Below, piece after piece: positions 33,241-40,412 of a stretch of 40,889 nucleotides of DNA. Origin of the DNA: an uncultured Eubacteriales bacterium (GTDB taxonomy: Bacteria; Bacillota; Clostridia; Peptostreptococcales; Anaerovoracaceae); contig CACYPK010000022.1 in the NCBI GenBank assembly GCA_902776285.1, forward strand, positions 1 to 40,889, in the 5' to 3' direction. The first letter of the stretch is position 1. The number at the start of each line of letters is the position of its first letter. Below the pieces are notes generated by a model. That model made no database searches. It was not told the origin of the DNA and worked only from the letters and a program-made list of their open reading frames with translations. Made by a program: the position numbers and the translations under genes.

Positions 33241-34989
33241 TTACATTGTAATCTTTATTAAGCCAATGGTCATTAAAGCGCCCACACATACTGCAACAAC
33301 TGCAGGCATTACAAAAACAATACTATATTCTGTCTTTTGTAATTTAAGTATCTCTGAATCAGAAATTCCTATCTTCCAAAGCATGTCGTATTTCTTCTCG
33401 TTGTAGTCCCTATTTGACTGTAACTTGAAGTAAACCATCACAGCATTAAGAGATAACAGCAACATATTCATTATTACAGATATCAGTATAAGAAACATAC
33501 CTGACTGATCAGCTGTTTTCAGATCCATACATTGCGCCGAGGCAAATATTCCATCCAACCCCATGTCGTAATGTTTAGATATTTCTTTATACAAAGCCTC
33601 TGACTGGTTGATAGTCTCACAATTGATGACTCTGATTGCCGCCCGGTAAGAAGAATCGTTGATTTGTTCGATTTCATTGAACTTCTGATCATTTACAATA
33701 AATATATTACGTGAAGTAATTCCATTATTGATCAGACTTGAATAGCTCACTTCCTTAACACTTAGTTCCTCTGACCCATTTACAGCAACTGTATCATCTG
33801 TACACTCATCGTGCGGATATCCGTCATGAAGATCATATTGTGTATAAATGACACATTCTTTATTTCCAATTTCATAATCCGTTCCAAGATATTCGTTTGA
33901 AGCACTTTGTGGGATTATTATTGAGCTGTCTAATATGATTGGGATAACATCATTTTTAGTGATTGCAACGTCTGCAGCTGAAGCAAATTGGACTATTTCT
34001 TCTTCTGTTGGAAAACTCTCTTCCTCATACTCAACATATGCAATGTGGTAAGGATTATCATTTATCGCATTTCTAACCATCAGTTTTGAGCAATAAACTG
34101 AAAATGTTTGAAAAAACACCACAAAACTGATTAAGCAGATCGAAAAAAAGATGATCCTTTTGTTCGTGCTGAAGTTTTGCCTGATACTTCCGATTACCGG
34201 CAGATTCTTGTAGAACACATTAGGTATGTGTTTCTTTAGCCAGATAAGCAATACATAAGAATTTGAAATCATCAGATAAATACCAACCAGCATGACCACA
34301 TAATAAAGGATCAATTTGTTAGTATCTGACTGATTAAAGACAAAGAATACTCCTATGAGGGAATAGCCGACAGCTGCGAATCCGGTCAGAAGAAGAATTA
34401 TACTGGAAGATCTTCCTATTCTGACCTTCTTACTATCGTCAATCATTTCTTTTACAGTAATTCGTGAAAGTCTGACCATAATAACAATAATGCTCAGCGC
34501 ATATATAGCCAGAAGCGCAACTGAAGTTTGGATGACCCCATTTATACTTATTGCCTCGAAATCAATTACTATCTCTATTTGTTTTACAAACACCTTGAAA
34601 AAAAGTATTAGAAGGATCGTTCCGCCAGCAAGGCCAAATATCAGAGAACATCCTGCAAGCATAGCATTTTCCATCAGCACATAATTTCGCAGATCACGCC
34701 AGCTCACACCAGTGGCTTCCATAATCCCATACTTTCGTTCATTCTGAAGATTGAATTGAAAATGTGTATAAGGAATAAAGAAAACTGCAAAAGCGAATAC
34801 CACCACTGTTGGAGTAATGATATTTGACGAGATCATAGAGTCTACATATCTGTCGGATGTGAAAAGTTCATTGAAATATATTCCTCCAAAGAAATAGCAA
34901 ATCATAACCAGAGCTGTATTGCACATAACAAACAACCTGTATTGCCTGATATTCGATCGCATAATCTTATGGAACAGTGCACTATTCAT
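33241..34989 (-). CDS. FtsX-family ABC transporter permease (BceB/antimicrobial-peptide type)
   Basis: A 582-residue membrane protein. N-terminal helix at 18-40, a cluster of three (55-75, 108-135, 155-175) forming an FtsX domain with KYGIMEATGVSWRDLRN between, more helices near 195-265 and 285-305, a large extracellular domain (about 310-485), then terminal helices near 490-580 with KYDMLWKIGISDSEILKLQ. This is the BceB/VraG-like layout used in peptide-antibiotic sensing or export. Its start overlaps the ATPase stop by 8 nt. No histidine kinase or response regulator lies beside it, unlike typical Bce modules. Confidence 0.88.
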   Translation of the reverse strand: MNSALFHKIMRSNIRQYRLFVMCNTALVMICYFFGGIYFNELFTSDRYVDSMISSNIITPTVVVFAFAVFFIPYTHFQFNLQNERKYGIMEATGVSWRDLRNYVLMENAMLAGCSLIFGLAGGTILLILFFKVFVKQIEIVIDFEAISINGVIQTSVALLAIYALSIIVIMVRLSRITVKEMIDDSKKVRIGRSSSIILLLTGFAAVGYSLIGVFFVFNQSDTNKLILYYVVMLVGIYLMISNSYVLLIWLKKHIPNVFYKNLPVIGSIRQNFSTNKRIIFFSICLISFVVFFQTFSVYCSKLMVRNAINDNPYHIAYVEYEEESFPTEEEIVQFASAADVAITKNDVIPIILDSSIIIPQSASNEYLGTDYEIGNKECVIYTQYDLHDGYPHDECTDDTVAVNGSEELSVKEVSYSSLINNGITSRNIFIVNDQKFNEIEQINDSSYRAAIRVINCETINQSEALYKEISKHYDMGLDGIFASAQCMDLKTADQSGMFLILISVIMNMLLLSLNAVMVYFKLQSNRDYNEKKYDMLWKIGISDSEILKLQKTEYSIVFVMPAVVAVCVGALMTIGLIKITM

Positions 34990-35731
34990 ATATTTCCCCC
35001 AGCTCCAATTCTGAAAGAATATACTTGTAAAAATCGTTCCGGTTCATCCCTTTTCGTTCAAGGTTTCCGGTAATCATCCCGTCCTTAAACAGCACGACCT
35101 TATCGCAATAGCTTGCCGTATACAGATCATGTGTGACCATAAGGATCGTTATGCCCTCCTCTTTGTTCAATTTCTCAAAGCACTGCATCACCGTAGTTGT
35201 AGATTTTGAGTCCAAATTACCTGTTGGTTCATCAGCAAGTACAACCTTAGGCTGATTGATAATAGCCCTGCAAATCGCTGCTCTCTGCTGCTCTCCTCCA
35301 GATACTTCATGTGGATATCGATCAAGGATATCTTCTATACCAAATTTAATAGCAACTTCATTTGAAACAATGATGAATTCAGATGGATCTATATCTTTGT
35401 TGTGTAAAGGCAGAAGAATATTCTCCCTTAGCGTCAGGCAGTCAATGAGGTTGTAATCCTGATATACAATCCCGACATTGTTCAGTCTAAAGTCTGCCAT
35501 CTCGTTTCTATTCAGCACAGAAATTCTCACATCATCAATTGTGATATCGCCAGAGTCAAATTTATCTATACCACCTATAACATTCAGCAATGTTGTTTTA
35601 CCGCTTCCGGAGGAACCCATAACGGCATAAAACCCACCTGCTTCCACATCAAATGTAGTATTATTCAATATCTGCTTCCCAGACTTTGCATAAGATTTAG
35701 TTAAATTAATTACTTCGATCATATTGCCCAT
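34982..35731 (-). CDS. ABC transporter ATP-binding protein (BceA/LolD-MacB type)
   Basis: Read from ATG 35731, a 249-residue cytoplasmic ATPase. Walker A GSSGSGKTT, Q-loop YQDYNLID, signature VSGGEQQRA, Walker B VVLADEPTG, D-loop NLDSKS and switch His in MVTHDLYTA are all intact. This is the MacB/LolD/BceA class that pairs with FtsX-type permeases; the permease overlaps by 8 nt. The frame extends to 35794, but that part runs through a DNA palindrome; GGGAG and AGG lie upstream of the ATG at 35731 (MGNMIEV). Substrate is unknown, with a peptide antibiotic plausible. Confidence 0.9.
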   Translation of the reverse strand: MGNMIEVINLTKSYAKSGKQILNNTTFDVEAGGFYAVMGSSGSGKTTLLNVIGGIDKFDSGDITIDDVRISVLNRNEMADFRLNNVGIVYQDYNLIDCLTLRENILLPLHNKDIDPSEFIIVSNEVAIKFGIEDILDRYPHEVSGGEQQRAAICRAIINQPKVVLADEPTGNLDSKSTTTVMQCFEKLNKEEGITILMVTHDLYTASYCDKVVLFKDGMITGNLERKGMNRNDFYKYILSELELGEIYE

Positions 35732-35770
35732 ACGAACAACCTGTCTCCCTGTTTTATTTATATCATAAGT

Positions 35771-35799
35771 GAATTGTGTCACCGGTGGCGGCACAATTC
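35771..35799. repeat. 29-bp nested palindrome upstream of the ABC genes
   Basis: GAATTGTG (35771-35778) and CACAATTC (35792-35799) flank a central CACCGGTG palindrome (35780-35787). A nested dyad upstream of an exporter operon suggests an operator. No T-tract follows, so a terminator is unlikely. Confidence 0.6.
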
Positions 35800-35852
35800 A
35801 CAAAAGCAACTCATGTTGTTAATAAAAGTATAACATGCCCACCATCACATAA

Positions 35853-36337
35853 CTATCTTTCCATTTGACGGTTTTTACACCGTACAAGTGTACTACCGGA
35901 AGCCCTTTCCTTGCAGTAGTCTATAAACTTTATTAATGCATCGCCCCATGCTTCTGCCCAGGTCTCCCTTCCCTGCTTGCTCAGCAGTCTGCACATCTCC
36001 GCAACTATCGCTATCGCCCTTACGAGTATGCTGTTATATTTTCCGGGATCGCCTTTGCCGCCTGCTTCCCTGATCGACTCTGTCGCCGGCTTGGATATCA
36101 GTTCCCGTTTTACCGTTATCAGGCCCTCTTTGGGTGCTCCATTACGGTATGCTGTCCATATCTTTTTGTTCCACTCATCCTTTAGTCTGTTAGTCTCCTC
36201 TATGAATTCAGCTTTTGGATTGTTCTTACCGATCTTCCTGGTCGGAAGGAACGGACTGTTCTTTGGGAACACCTGCATCTGATTTGGTTCAGACAGCTGC
36301 CTGTTCATGAGATCTGTGAAGAAAACCTTTACATCTT
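35853..36337 (-). pseudogene. 3' fragment of a MobA/MobL relaxase gene (second copy)
   Basis: It encodes DVKVFFTDLMNRQLSEPNQM onward, matching the C-terminal half of the intact relaxase at 37515-38588 over 394 bp (35944-36337 against 37615-38008, constant offset 1671, roughly two dozen differences by eye). The last 30 residues diverge. The N-terminal catalytic part is absent, so it is not functional. Homology stops at 36337, only 6 nt before the stop codon of the merR gene. This marks a recombination junction between two related elements or a diverged tandem duplication. An internal ATG at 36308 could still give a 151-residue product. Confidence 0.85.
35944..36337. repeat. Direct repeat A (relaxase 3' region)
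   Basis: Left copy of a 394-bp direct repeat; the right copy is at 37615-38008. The copies are collinear and ungapped as far as I can align by eye, at about 94% identity. They flank the merR gene and the toxin-antitoxin locus. Confidence 0.85.
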
Positions 36338-36343
36338 AGTGTA

Positions 36344-37108
36344 CTATATTATTCCTTTCCTGATGGCGACCAGTAGTATTATGACTAACGCAATAAACAC
36401 AATTGCCACAATCGAATACCCATTACGAAATTGCTTTTCCGCATTCTCGCCTCCAATTTTCAAGGCTACAAAGCATAATCCTGATGCCAATGCAGTCACT
36501 ACTATGTATGATATGCAGTAGATTCCCAGATATTCCAAACCGCTTTCCACAGTTTCACCTATAAGGAGACGTCCTGCTAAAGCTCCACCAAATACGACAA
36601 AGGCCATACTAAGTGTCTTTATAAGCTTCTTGTATACCGGAGCATAAGGATTTTTCGGGAGCCATCCAAGGCGACGCATATCTTTTGCCCGATATGCCGC
36701 AAATTCTTTTGCCAGAGAGACAAACTTACCGCCACTTTTTTCCATTTCACGAATCTCTTCAAAATGCTTCTCAGCATCGAAGGTTTCTATCGTCTCATTA
36801 TCTGCTAAGAATTCACCGCACATCCTCATAGCTGCTAACAACTCTGACTTTTGTTTTTCAAGATCAGACATTGTATCGTTCAGTACATCATTGAGATTAG
36901 CCTTATCGTCAAGCAAAGATTTAATGTCTGGAATAGAAACACCTATTTTCCTCAAGGCAATTACTGTCTTAAGTCTCCATATATCTTCCTCATTATAGTT
37001 TCTGTATCTTTTTTCTGTTCTTGTCGGCTTGATCAGACCTTCTTCTTCATAGTACCTGATAGTTGCCTTAGGTATATCCAGCAGTTTTTCTACTTCGTTT
37101 ATCTTCAT
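36344..37108 (-). CDS. MerR-family regulator with C-terminal membrane helices
   Basis: A 254-residue protein from ATG 37108, which has AAGGAGGA upstream; the frame's eight earlier codons contain that SD. Residues 1-70 are a MerR winged helix: MKINEVEKLLDIPKATIRYY, then EEGLIKPTRTEKRYRNYNEE. A coiled coil follows (about 75-110). Two or three hydrophobic helices fill the C-terminal part (about 170-190, 198-222 and 230-250), so it may be membrane-attached or act as a sensor at the membrane. It has a classical MerR promoter of its own. A plausible target is the ABC exporter downstream on the same strand. Confidence 0.85.
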   Translation of the reverse strand: MKINEVEKLLDIPKATIRYYEEEGLIKPTRTEKRYRNYNEEDIWRLKTVIALRKIGVSIPDIKSLLDDKANLNDVLNDTMSDLEKQKSELLAAMRMCGEFLADNETIETFDAEKHFEEIREMEKSGGKFVSLAKEFAAYRAKDMRRLGWLPKNPYAPVYKKLIKTLSMAFVVFGGALAGRLLIGETVESGLEYLGIYCISYIVVTALASGLCFVALKIGGENAEKQFRNGYSIVAIVFIALVIILLVAIRKGII

Positions 37109-37130
37109 TTCTGTTCCTCCTTGCAAGCTC

Positions 37131-37161
37131 ATGGTAGAGTATCAAGTGACTTGAAGGTCAA
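37131..37161 (-). promoter_or_regulatory. MerR-type promoter with 19-bp spacer and dyad operator
   Basis: On the minus strand TTGACC (37156-37161) and TACCAT (37131-37136) are separated by 19 bp, the overlong spacer typical of MerR-activated promoters. Within it TTCAAG-TCA-CTTGA forms a dyad much like SoxR/MerR operators, and CTTGA-CCT-TCAAG overlaps the -35. It lies about 16 nt before the SD/start region of the merR gene, indicating autoregulation. Confidence 0.8.
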
Positions 37162-37189
37162 GCATTATGCCGTCATTTATCTTAAATAC

Positions 37190-37218
37190 TTGAAAAAGCA
37201 GCAGCATTTGATTATTAT
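37190..37218 (+). promoter_or_regulatory. Plus-strand promoter of the putative antitoxin RNA
   Basis: TTGAAA (37190-37195), a 17-bp spacer and TATTAT (37213-37218). Transcription would start near 37225 and run into the terminator at 37274-37309. No reading frame follows, so a small RNA is likely. Confidence 0.65.
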
Positions 37219-37224
37219 AAGCAT

Positions 37225-37312
37225 AGATAAAGGCTACCGATAGACGGTTAGCCCGCATATGAATTAGTTAGATAATAACCGCATCAATGTGGCGTTGGGC
37301 GGTTATTTTCTT
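37225..37312 (+). ncRNA. Putative antitoxin RNA (RNA II-like) of a type I toxin-antitoxin locus
   Basis: The predicted transcript is about 85 nt. It begins with a hairpin, GGCTACC...GGTTAGCC (37232-37253), and ends at the shared terminator overlapping the toxin gene's 3' end in antisense. The toxin transcript carries the same arm sequences (GGCTACC and GGTTAGCC) near its own 5' end. Because these arms are inverted repeats, the two RNAs can pair there as well as at the terminator. This is the layout of par/Fst-type loci: convergent RNAs, shared bidirectional terminator, shared 5' repeats. Expression is inferred. Confidence 0.55.
37274..37309. terminator. Bidirectional terminator shared by toxin mRNA and antitoxin RNA
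   Basis: AATAACCGC (37274-37282) pairs with GCGGTTATT (37299-37307) around a 16-nt loop. On the plus strand TTTTCTTTT follows. The toxin stop codon TAA lies inside the stem. Confidence 0.75.
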
Positions 37313-37386
37313 TTGCCAAGGCTGTACCCGGCTACGAAGAAAGCGAGCGCGAAACCCACGATCTGCATGAACTGGAATACGTCCAT
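37303..37386 (-). CDS. Tiny hydrophobic holin-like/Fst-like toxin
   Basis: A 27-residue peptide, too short for routine gene calling, preceded by an excellent SD (AAAGGAGGG, 7 nt before the ATG at 37386). It starts MDVFQF, has one membrane-spanning segment of about 16 residues (IVGFALAFFVAGYSLG) and ends in the basic GKRK. Single-span peptides with a charged tail are typical of type I toxins (Fst, TxpA and 'putative holin-like toxin' families) that damage the membrane when overproduced. A promoter, a structured leader and a convergent RNA surround it. The exact family is not certain. Confidence 0.75.
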   Translation of the reverse strand: MDVFQFMQIVGFALAFFVAGYSLGKRK

Positions 37387-37502
37387 AGCATTGCCCTCCT
37401 TTCTATCAGATTTCCACAAGGGATTTCTATATATACGGAGGGTCACAGTCCCTCCGGAGAGGGCTAACCGCCTACCGTGTATGGTAGCCTTTCCGAATTA
37501 TA
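37387..37502 (-). promoter_or_regulatory. Promoter and structured leader of the toxin gene
   Basis: On the minus strand the extended -10 TGCTATAAT ends at 37497 (TATAAT 37497-37502). The leader of about 105 nt contains two hairpin regions: GGCTACC...GGTAG...GGTTAGCC (37465-37492) and a perfect CGGAGGG/CCCTCCG stem (37439-37459). Long folded leaders are usual for type I toxin mRNAs and delay translation. Confidence 0.65.
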
Positions 37503-37514
37503 GCACAGTCATAT

Positions 37515-38588
37515 CTACCGTTCCATTGTTCTGTGCCTTGTATCTTTTTTGATATCGATCCTTCTTCCGGCAAGTTGCTCTGTCGCCATATCCATCAGTT
37601 TAGTCAGTGCTTTTCCCCATGCTTCTGCCCAGGTCTCCCTTCCCTGTTTGCTCAGCAGTCTGCACATCTCCGCAACAATCGCTATCGCTCTTACAAGTAT
37701 GCTGTTGTATTTTTCAGGATCGCTTTTGCCGCCGTCTTCCCTGATCGACTCTGCTGCCGGCTTGGATATCAGTTCCCTCTTTACCGTTATCAGGCCCTCT
37801 TTTGGTGCTCCATTACGGTATGCTGTCCATATCTTTTTGTTCCATTCACCCTTTAGTCTGTTAGTCTCCTCTATGAATTCAGCTTTTGGATTGTTCTTAC
37901 CGATCTTCTTAGTCGGAAGGAATGGACTGTTCTTTGGGAACACCTGCATCTGATTTGGTTCAGACAGCTGCCTGTTCATGAGATCTGTGAAGAAAACTTT
38001 TACGTCTTCTGTGAAAGTTTTCTGTTTGAAGAGCGGATTCTTTTTATCGAATAGATGCTCTTCATACACTTCACCTTTGGGTATCATGCTGTAACCCGGC
38101 AGCAATTCTCCATCTACAGTCGCTTCCTTTTTCGTCCTCACATGCCTGCCCTCAGGATCAAAATACATGTTACGAGCTGCTATCTTTCTCACCGGTTCTT
38201 CCAGTTGCTGCCGCTCCGAATAGATCAGATGGATGTGATAATTCGTCTTTCTCTTGTTATGATGGAGAGCTGCGATGCACTCTGTGCCATACTCTTTTCG
38301 GTAGGATTCGACGAAATATTTTAGCAGTTCATCCGGATCATATAAGGTCAATTCTTTCGGCAAAGCTATTATGAGTTCTCTTGCCTCGATGCAGTTCCCG
38401 CTCGTTCCGCTGCGCCTGAAGTCCGACTGATTCTCTTTCGCAAGATCTCTCCAGTACTTCCTCGGCACTGTTTCATAGACCGCATACAGGTTCTCCTGCT
38501 TCTTTTCATCACTGATATATCTGATTCTGCCGACTACATTTGTCAGCTTTCCGTGCTGTATAAATGTCACATTTTTTATAAGCGTCAC
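37515..38588 (-). CDS. MobA/MobL-family relaxase
   Basis: A 357-residue DNA-nicking mobilization protein. The HUH-type metal motif is in ALHHNKRKTNYHIHLIYSER (about 116-135), preceded by RRSGTSGNCIEARELIIALP. The segment VVGRIRYISDEKKQENLYAVY near residue 20 is characteristic of the family and the Tyr there is a candidate nucleophile. The C-terminal half is helical and duplicated at 35853-36337. The start is uncertain: GTG 38588 abuts a GGGG run instead of having a spaced SD. An oriT-like hairpin lies just upstream. It needs a conjugative helper because no mating-pore genes are present. Confidence 0.88.
   Translation of the reverse strand: MTLIKNVTFIQHGKLTNVVGRIRYISDEKKQENLYAVYETVPRKYWRDLAKENQSDFRRSGTSGNCIEARELIIALPKELTLYDPDELLKYFVESYRKEYGTECIAALHHNKRKTNYHIHLIYSERQQLEEPVRKIAARNMYFDPEGRHVRTKKEATVDGELLPGYSMIPKGEVYEEHLFDKKNPLFKQKTFTEDVKVFFTDLMNRQLSEPNQMQVFPKNSPFLPTKKIGKNNPKAEFIEETNRLKGEWNKKIWTAYRNGAPKEGLITVKRELISKPAAESIREDGGKSDPEKYNSILVRAIAIVAEMCRLLSKQGRETWAEAWGKALTKLMDMATEQLAGRRIDIKKDTRHRTMER
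37615..38008. repeat. Direct repeat B (relaxase 3' region)
   Basis: Right copy of the 394-bp repeat whose other copy is at 35944-36337. Homologous recombination between the copies would excise about 1.67 kb holding the merR gene and the toxin locus. Confidence 0.85.
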
Positions 38589-38633
38589 CCCCTTTTACTG
38601 AGCGCTTTGTATTCATTGGTACCGCCCCGCGAG

Positions 38634-38685
38634 GCGAAATACACAGAGTACGAACCGCAAGGTTTGTGCGATGGGTGTATTTCGC
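38634..38685. other. Candidate oriT with nested inverted repeats
   Basis: GCGAAATACAC (38634-38644) and GTGTATTTCGC (38675-38685) are perfect 11-bp arms. Inside is a smaller hairpin, CGAACC-GCAA-GGTTTG (38651-38666). It lies about 45 bp upstream of the relaxase start, where MOB-family origins of transfer usually are. The nic site cannot be assigned by eye. The region 38700-38974 beside it shows no supported gene, only reading frames of up to about 20 codons without good SD sequences. Confidence 0.6.
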
Positions 38686-38974
38686 TCTCAGTCGGCGAGG
38701 CCTTTATGGCTATACATTTTCATTGTTCATTTCCTTTATCTCCCTTGTCAGGAGTCAGTGTGGCTCCTATGTATCCACAACTGTGTGCTCCTCATATGCT
38801 CCTTCGTCCTTCAGCTACATGACAGTAGTTCGGATCCCTCTTAATCACATTCATGATCTCTGACTGTCATGAAGATCTGTCTGATTATTGTTCCCGGTCT
38901 ATACCCTTCTCAAAAGTGTCGTATATCGGGTCACTATTCAGAAAAAAGTCTTAGCTATCTCTACTTTTCTGTTC

Positions 38975-39121
38975 TCAATCTTTCTTGTCGATGTCTGTAT
39001 CCTTTACAGGTCGCTTGCCCATCCTGTACGGCCATAGCGGGCACCTTTCGATCGGGCAGAGTCGTATCTCTTTCTTCTCTCCGCAGCAGCAGTCAATGCA
39101 CTTTGCTCTGATCGCTTTCAT
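38975..39121 (-). CDS. Small cysteine-rich (zinc-binding-like) mobile-element protein
   Basis: A 48-residue basic peptide: MKAIRAKCIDCCCGEKKEI, then RLCPIERCPLWPYRMGKRP. The five-cysteine array with CxxCCCG and CPxxxCPLxPYRMG is a recurring small protein of Firmicute mobile elements, usually next to replication or relaxase genes. It likely binds one or two zinc ions; its role is unknown. It starts 5 nt after the replication-gene stop, with GGGAAG about 9 nt upstream, so it is in the same operon. Confidence 0.75.
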   Translation of the reverse strand: MKAIRAKCIDCCCGEKKEIRLCPIERCPLWPYRMGKRPVKDTDIDKKD

Positions 39122-39126
39122 AGGTG

Positions 39127-40083
39127 TCATGCTTCCCATGCACTCGCCTCCCTTCTGAACATATCTCTGGTGACCTCCATATCCAGTCCAAGCTCATATG
39201 TCGACGATGCATTGTACAGTGCCGTCATGATATACCCTCTGGTATTCACAATGTTTCTCGGTGCCGATCTCAGGCTGTCTATTATTTCCTTCACCACATA
39301 ACTGTTTATCTTTCTGAATCTCTCTCGTATGATCGGAGCCGGTATCCGTTCTCCGTTGATCAGTTGCGGCTCGTTCCCATACAGATTGTTTTCTACTATG
39401 ATCTCTACTATCTCATCTATCATTCCTCTGTCTGATCCCATGTCTCTTGTCAGAGCTTCATAATCTATCTGCTCTCGGACACTTTCTATTTCCGCTTGAT
39501 AGATAGAGTCGTAATCTATGTTTGTAATCTCTGTAGTATTCTCTGTATTTGTCATAGGTTTTTTCGCATTACCTGCTTGGTTTTTTCCTATGACCTCATC
39601 GGTTTTTTCCGATACCCTTGTAGGATTTTTCCTACCAGGGGGTACGTAGCCCTCAGGGAATGTGATCTCCAGAAGCCTGTCCGAAAAGAGTTCTATATAC
39701 ATCACGTTATTCAGGGTGGTATTGTCTGTCTCAACGGTTCTTAAATGCCTCTTTATCAGCCCAAGCTTCTCCAGACGTTCTATCGCTCTTCTGCTCTGAT
39801 CCTTAGTCAGCCCGAACTTATTCAAAAGATGCTTATAACTCATCTGAAGGAGATCAGCTTTAAACCGCTTAATGAGCTTTATGCCCCCGGCATCACTCTC
39901 ATCGCACTCCTCTCTTGGTCTGTGCCAGTACAGGATTTCTGATAGGATCGTTATCGCTGTCAGATCCGGCTTCCCTTTTTCTGTCCGTATGGTGCTGTAC
40001 CACGAATTCGGTATTATGTTGCCGGTGAATTCCACTCCATACAGAGCATCTACCGAGTTGATCCCTGTTTTACTCACCTGCAT
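39127..40083 (-). CDS. Replication initiator-like protein with C-terminal DUF6017 domain
   Basis: A 318-residue protein. The N-terminal about 140 residues are winged-helix-like (DLTAITILSEILYWH, then MSYKHLLNKFGLTKDQSRRAIERLEKLGLIKRHL), the type seen in plasmid-replication/RepA_N-like proteins. A variable linker follows (about 150-195). The C-terminal YEALTRDMGSDRGMIDEIVEI...IREMF-like region with NIVNTRGYIMTALYNAS matches DUF6017. Such proteins occur in integrative and mobilizable elements and plasmids, where they probably start replication. It ends 5 nt before the Cys-rich gene and starts 15 nt after the excisionase-like gene. GAGGTG lies before the ATG. Confidence 0.8.
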   Translation of the reverse strand: MQVSKTGINSVDALYGVEFTGNIIPNSWYSTIRTEKGKPDLTAITILSEILYWHRPREECDESDAGGIKLIKRFKADLLQMSYKHLLNKFGLTKDQSRRAIERLEKLGLIKRHLRTVETDNTTLNNVMYIELFSDRLLEITFPEGYVPPGRKNPTRVSEKTDEVIGKNQAGNAKKPMTNTENTTEITNIDYDSIYQAEIESVREQIDYEALTRDMGSDRGMIDEIVEIIVENNLYGNEPQLINGERIPAPIIRERFRKINSYVVKEIIDSLRSAPRNIVNTRGYIMTALYNASSTYELGLDMEVTRDMFRREASAWEA

Positions 40084-40098
40084 ATTTCACACCTCGCT

Positions 40099-40302
40099 TC
40101 AGTTCAGCCGCTCGCCGCCAAGCTGTTCCTCGAGGTACCGTTCTACTGCTTCAACAGACAGAAGTGCTTTTTTACCTGCCATCATCGCCGGTATCTTTTC
40201 TTCCTTTACAAGCTGTCGTAATTGCCATTCAGTGAGCTGGCATCCGGGATCAATCGCTCTTAATTCTTTTATCGTCTCTTTGATCGTTCTTACTTTCGTC
40301 AC
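40099..40302 (-). CDS. Excisionase-like helix-turn-helix protein
   Basis: A 67-residue protein: LTEWQLRQLVKEEKIPAMMAGKKALLSVEAVERYLEEQL is the MerR-like/AlpA-Xis fold used by excisionases and small DNA-bending regulators. In this element it could serve as Xis or as a regulator of the replication/mobilization operon. The start is GTG 40302, with GGAAAGGA upstream. It lies 15 nt before the replication gene, so the two are co-transcribed. Confidence 0.75.
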   Translation of the reverse strand: MTKVRTIKETIKELRAIDPGCQLTEWQLRQLVKEEKIPAMMAGKKALLSVEAVERYLEEQLGGERLN

Positions 40303-40390
40303 TTATACCGTCCTTTCCGAAAGCTCGCTTCCTTCTTCTTCTCCACACTACTATTTCTTTGATTCTTTTAGTTGTTTTGTAAATATTCAT
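40250..40390 (-). CDS. Possible 46-residue basic leader ORF
   Basis: A small frame starting MNIYKTTKRIKEIVVWRRR with a near-perfect SD (AAAGGAGGAG, 7 nt before the ATG at 40390). It is the first SD/ATG after the strong minus-strand promoter. It overlaps the excisionase-like gene by 53 nt in another frame, so it could couple or regulate translation of that gene. No homologue comes to mind; it is reported because its translation signals are better than those of the gene it overlaps. Confidence 0.4.
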   Translation of the reverse strand: MNIYKTTKRIKEIVVWRRRRKRAFGKDGISDESKNDQRDDKRIKSD

Positions 40391-40412
40391 CTTGATACTC
40401 CTCCTTTAATTC

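Noticed and set aside
37289..37552. 87-residue plus-strand frame across the toxin locus
   Set aside because: No SD and no family resemblance; the minus-strand SD, promoter and peptide explain the region better.
38553..38863. Plus-strand frames over the oriT-like region
   Set aside because: They run through long inverted repeats, have no usable SD and look like chance frames.
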